A DNA stretch of 64,000 bases from contig OZ218955.1 in NCBI GenBank assembly GCA_965112735.1, positions 3,348,001-3,412,000 on the forward strand, read 5' to 3'. The stretch is from Phaeosaccion multiseriatum. Lineage: Eukaryota; Ochrophyta, other classes. The position numbers were made by a program, and so were the translations under genes. This document shows, in pieces, positions 61,054 through 64,000 of this stretch (position 1 is the first letter of the stretch; each line of letters starts with the position of its first letter). The notes under the pieces were generated by a model. That model saw nothing but the letters and a program-made list of their open reading frames with translations, was not told where the DNA came from and searched no databases.

Positions 61054-61314
61054 TTTGGACCAGCAGGGTGAATTGCAAGTTTCAGTTTCTGGCAGGCTTG
61101 GTCTGAGGTGCTCGCACATCCGCCCCCACCTCGCTCGGATTTTTATTGCTCTTTCAAGGAGGGGGGGGGTAGGGAGAAGCGGTAGAACAGCTCACCAGTT
61201 GGTGTACCAGTGCCTAGTGCCTGGGGGAAGGGGTGCGGCTATCGACAGCAACGTATCCACACGGCCCACGGCGCAGTTCCCCTCATAGGAGGAGCGAGAG
61301 GAGGAGGAGGGTTA
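61054..61314. promoter_or_regulatory. bidirectional promoter region, TLDc / RNA polymerase
   Basis: 261 bp between divergent ATGs. GCCATTTTGGA (61049-61059) overlaps its left edge and the TLDc start. A copy related to the dispersed motif (CAGTTGGTGTACCAG) is at 61197-61211. Confidence 0.55.
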
Positions 61315-64000
61315 ATGCTCGTGGCGACCAATGGCGGGGTGGCCGCTGCCACATTGGCTCGGACGAGCAGGCTGCCTGTCACCCTCGCCAGGAGAAAAGG
61401 CGTCATTAGAAGCCACCACTTGGTCGGCAAGAGCGTCATCTCCTCCTGCGGCCGCAGCTTGAGCACCAGCCCCAGCGATGTCGCGGCTGCAGCAGAGGCT
61501 GTGTTCCAGCCCAGTGGTGATAATGGAAGCAGCAGTAGCAGTAGTAGCGGCGGCCGGGGTAGTCTTGGGATGCAGAGAAGGCAGCAGAAGTATCCTGGTG
61601 CTCGCGCGGCTATGAGCAACCTTGCCAGCCCGCAGCAGCAGCAGCAGCAGCAGCAGGGGCTGGGGCAAAACGGCTTGTGGCCACCCTCGTTGACGGAGGA
61701 ACCGGCATCGTCGCAGCCAGCTTGGCAGCCGGTCAGGAAGCACCCGCAGTGGCTGGAGATGGAGGCAGAGCCTTGGAACGTGCCTGAGGGCATCACAGAA
61801 GCAGACATTGCGCGAATAGAGGAGATTGTAGAAGGGGGATGCAGGAGTGAGGCCACAGAAGAGGCACACCATCATCAACAGCAGCAGCACCAGCCCGAGG
61901 TGGAGGAGAAAGGGATTAGGGGCAGGTACAAGCACCTCTCTATGGACGAGTTACAGGAGCATCAGGTCAAGATGGAGGTGAAGGTCCAGGAGGAGGCAGT
62001 GGCCATGTACACCACCATGATGGAGGTGAGGGGAGGATGGCAGTGGATGGGTGGGGCCTGAGTGGTGAGGGGGCAGTAACTGTTACAGACGGTGCTGTCC
62101 GGGTACAAAGAGCGGTGCTCGTACCTACATTTCTCCCTGTGATCATCTGACTCTGAGGAGTAAGGATGCCTCCCCCGCCCTTCAGTTGCCTTTCAGCTGC
62201 CTTCCTTCCCCTCGCTGTTCGCGTTCACGATGCGCTGCCCATGCGTAACGTTCGTCTGCGCCCTGCCGTTTACACCCTCGCTCCGCCACCCTCCCTTCTG
62301 CTCTCCTTCTACCCTCCCATCCCCCTCCCTTCCTCCTGCTCTCCTACTCTCCCTCCCTCCCTCCTCTACCCTCCCACTCCCCCTCCACCCTCTTTCCCCC
62401 ACTCCCCCTCCTCCTTCCCTCCACCCCGCCAGGACATGACCCGCTTGGGCCGCATCGCCGAGCTCGGAGTGGTACAGCAGGAGCTTTTATCGTGGTATGG
62501 GCCATTGGTTGAGGCCCTAGAGAGGGAGCAGGAGGCCGTGTGGAACCAAACGTCCTCGGCGAACGTCACCATCAGACCCCTCTTGGTGCTGCTCAGGCCA
62601 GAGAAGCTTGCCGTAATGACCATGCATGAGGTAGGTGGGTGAAATGGCAGTGGATGGGCAGTGGATGGGGAGTGGAGGTGGGGTGGGTGGACGGGGGTAG
62701 GGTTTGGGCTGGATGGGGTGGGTTGGAGTTGGGGTGGAGTGGAGGGGAGGAGAGGGAATGGGAGGAGAGGAAGGAGGGGAGGAAGGAGGGGAGAGGGGGT
62801 AGGGTGGAGAGGGAGGAGGGGAGGGAGAGGGTGGGGTGGAGATTTTGATGGGGGGAAAACAAAACAAAAAACAACAACAATAACAACAACAACAACAACA
62901 ATTTCAACTCTCGATGTGTCTCTCTCCTTAAGACCTCTCACTCCCTCTCTTCTGTTCCACTCTCTTTAACATCATCAACAACAACAACAACGACCACAAC
63001 AGGTCATGAACCGGACAATGCGCACCGGGTACAAGGGCAGCGCCACCGTGGAGATTTGCACTACATTGGCCGAGGCGATCCAAGCAGAGCTTAACGTTTC
63101 TGCCCTCCGCAGCAACCTAGGCAAGTCCCCATCCATTGCCATCCACTGCCGTCCCAGCCTCGCCATGCATCCACTGCCATCCTCTTCTCCCCAGACATCT
63201 TACATATCCATCCTCCTCCCTCCGCACGCCCACCACATCCCATATATGACAGGCGCATCCGCCGTAACCGACGCCCTGAGCCGAAACGTTCACCGCCACG
63301 TCCGCGCCCTCAATCTCCGCGCCAAGCGAGCGCTGGACACACTCGAGTACACTGAGTGGTCCAAGGCTGCAGGATGTATGCTTGGCGCTTACCTTACCAA
63401 GGTTCTTATGGACACAAGCCGAGACACGGTCTCAGGAGAGGCAGCTTTTTATCACGAAGTCATATGGGAAGGAGGAAGGCAACGCCTGCAGGGGAGGATG
63501 TTTCTCAACCCCACCACCTTCGATCGCTTCTTGGGAGCAGACGACTCCTTCAGGGTTTCCGCGTCGATGCAGCGGGTCAAGCCAATGGTGGTGCCCCCTG
63601 CCCCTTGGACAAAGCACAATCAAGGCGCGTACCTCGTCATTTCGCGTAACGTCATGCGGACACGGGGCAGCGGTCTTCAGCGGGACATTCTGCGGAACGG
63701 AGACTTGGGCTTGGTGATGAAGGGGTTGAATGCCCTGGGTCAGGTGCCTTGGCAGATCAACGAGGAGGTGTATGATGTCATTTGTGAAGCGAATGAGAAG
63801 GGTCTGCAGATTGGCGATTTGCCTCCGCATGGAGAGCTGCCGGTGCCCAAGCCGGAGCCCATGGCGGATGGGGTGGAGGGCAAGGAAGGGGGATTAGACT
63901 GGGGGAGCGACCCAAACACGTTGAAGGCCAAGTTCAAGAAGTTCAACGCCAGAGCCAGGTTGAGGAGGAGATCTGTGAGCGCTGCTGATGATGTTGCTGC
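61315..64000 (+). CDS. phage-type mitochondrial RNA polymerase (partial)
   Basis: Exons 61315-62025, 62433-62630, 63003-63120, 63253-64000 and beyond; 591 complete codons in the window. Single-subunit polymerase that transcribes mitochondrial DNA (a plastid paralogue is possible). The N terminus (MLVATNGGVAAATLARTSRLPVTLARRKGV) is Arg-rich like a mitochondrial presequence, followed by poly-Gln and His/Gln runs. Family blocks: VMNRTMRTGYKG, YTEWSKAAGCMLGAYL, MQRVKPMVVPPAPWT, YLVISRNVMRTRGSG and KGLNALGQVPWQINEEVYDVI. The palm and fingers with catalytic Asp lie past the window end. The third intron is GC-AG (donor GCAAGT at 63121, acceptor gacag ending 63252), required to keep the frame SNL-GASAV. 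Confidence 0.92.

Noticed and set aside
1-64000. tRNA, rRNA or other structured RNA genes
   Set aside because: Scanned by eye for cloverleaf signatures and conserved boxes; none convincing, but a covariance-model search was not possible.

Overview
The window is nuclear DNA of a protist, most likely a photosynthetic stramenopile (ochrophyte) with a motile stage. Genes are dense and cut by many short GT-AG introns filled with microsatellites. Two proteins carry an N-terminal signal peptide ending in a Phe-containing cleavage motif (VEA-FLMP and VAFAPSS), as in algae with red-type secondary plastids. One gene is clearly CEP290 (ciliary transition zone), a second encodes an ASH/MSP-type protein, and a third encodes a nuclear-encoded phage-type mitochondrial RNA polymerase. 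I cannot name the species.

The layout is a chain of convergent and divergent pairs. A zinc-hook SMC/Rad50-like ATPase (+, about 177-8171) converges on a multi-WW-domain protein (-, 8973-12696). A predicted plastid-targeted protein of unknown function (+, 14048-17194) converges on an ASH-domain protein (-, 17808-19316). CEP290 (+, 19877-33779) converges on a divergent mitochondrial F1-ATPase alpha-like protein (-, 34140-38371). An intronless ankyrin protein (+, 38484-40583) converges on an acidic protein of unknown function (-, 42438-44288). A decayed ankyrin copy (about 44730-45430) follows. A SETDB-like methyltransferase with a split SET domain (-, 45926-52822) is divergent, across 103 bp, from URC4 (+, 52926-57101). 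URC4 converges on an FNIP-repeat protein (-, 57413-59138). Last come a TLDc-like plastid protein (-, 60001-61053) and the mitochondrial RNA polymerase (+, 61315 to beyond the window).

Intron-exon structures were built by hand from splice consensus, frame continuity and family motifs. In every complete model the summed exon length is a multiple of three. The genes do not form a pathway; the linking themes are organelle proteins, ciliary proteins and paired promoters.

The most unusual feature is a family of near-identical 13-15 bp sequences (core CAGTTGGTGATACAG). About twenty copies are dispersed in both orientations, nearly all inside Gln/Ala-rich coding runs of at least five unrelated genes, and read in three different frames. 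A second short family (GGATGGCAGTGGATGG) recurs in introns, and many introns begin with a microsatellite that grows directly out of the 5' splice site.
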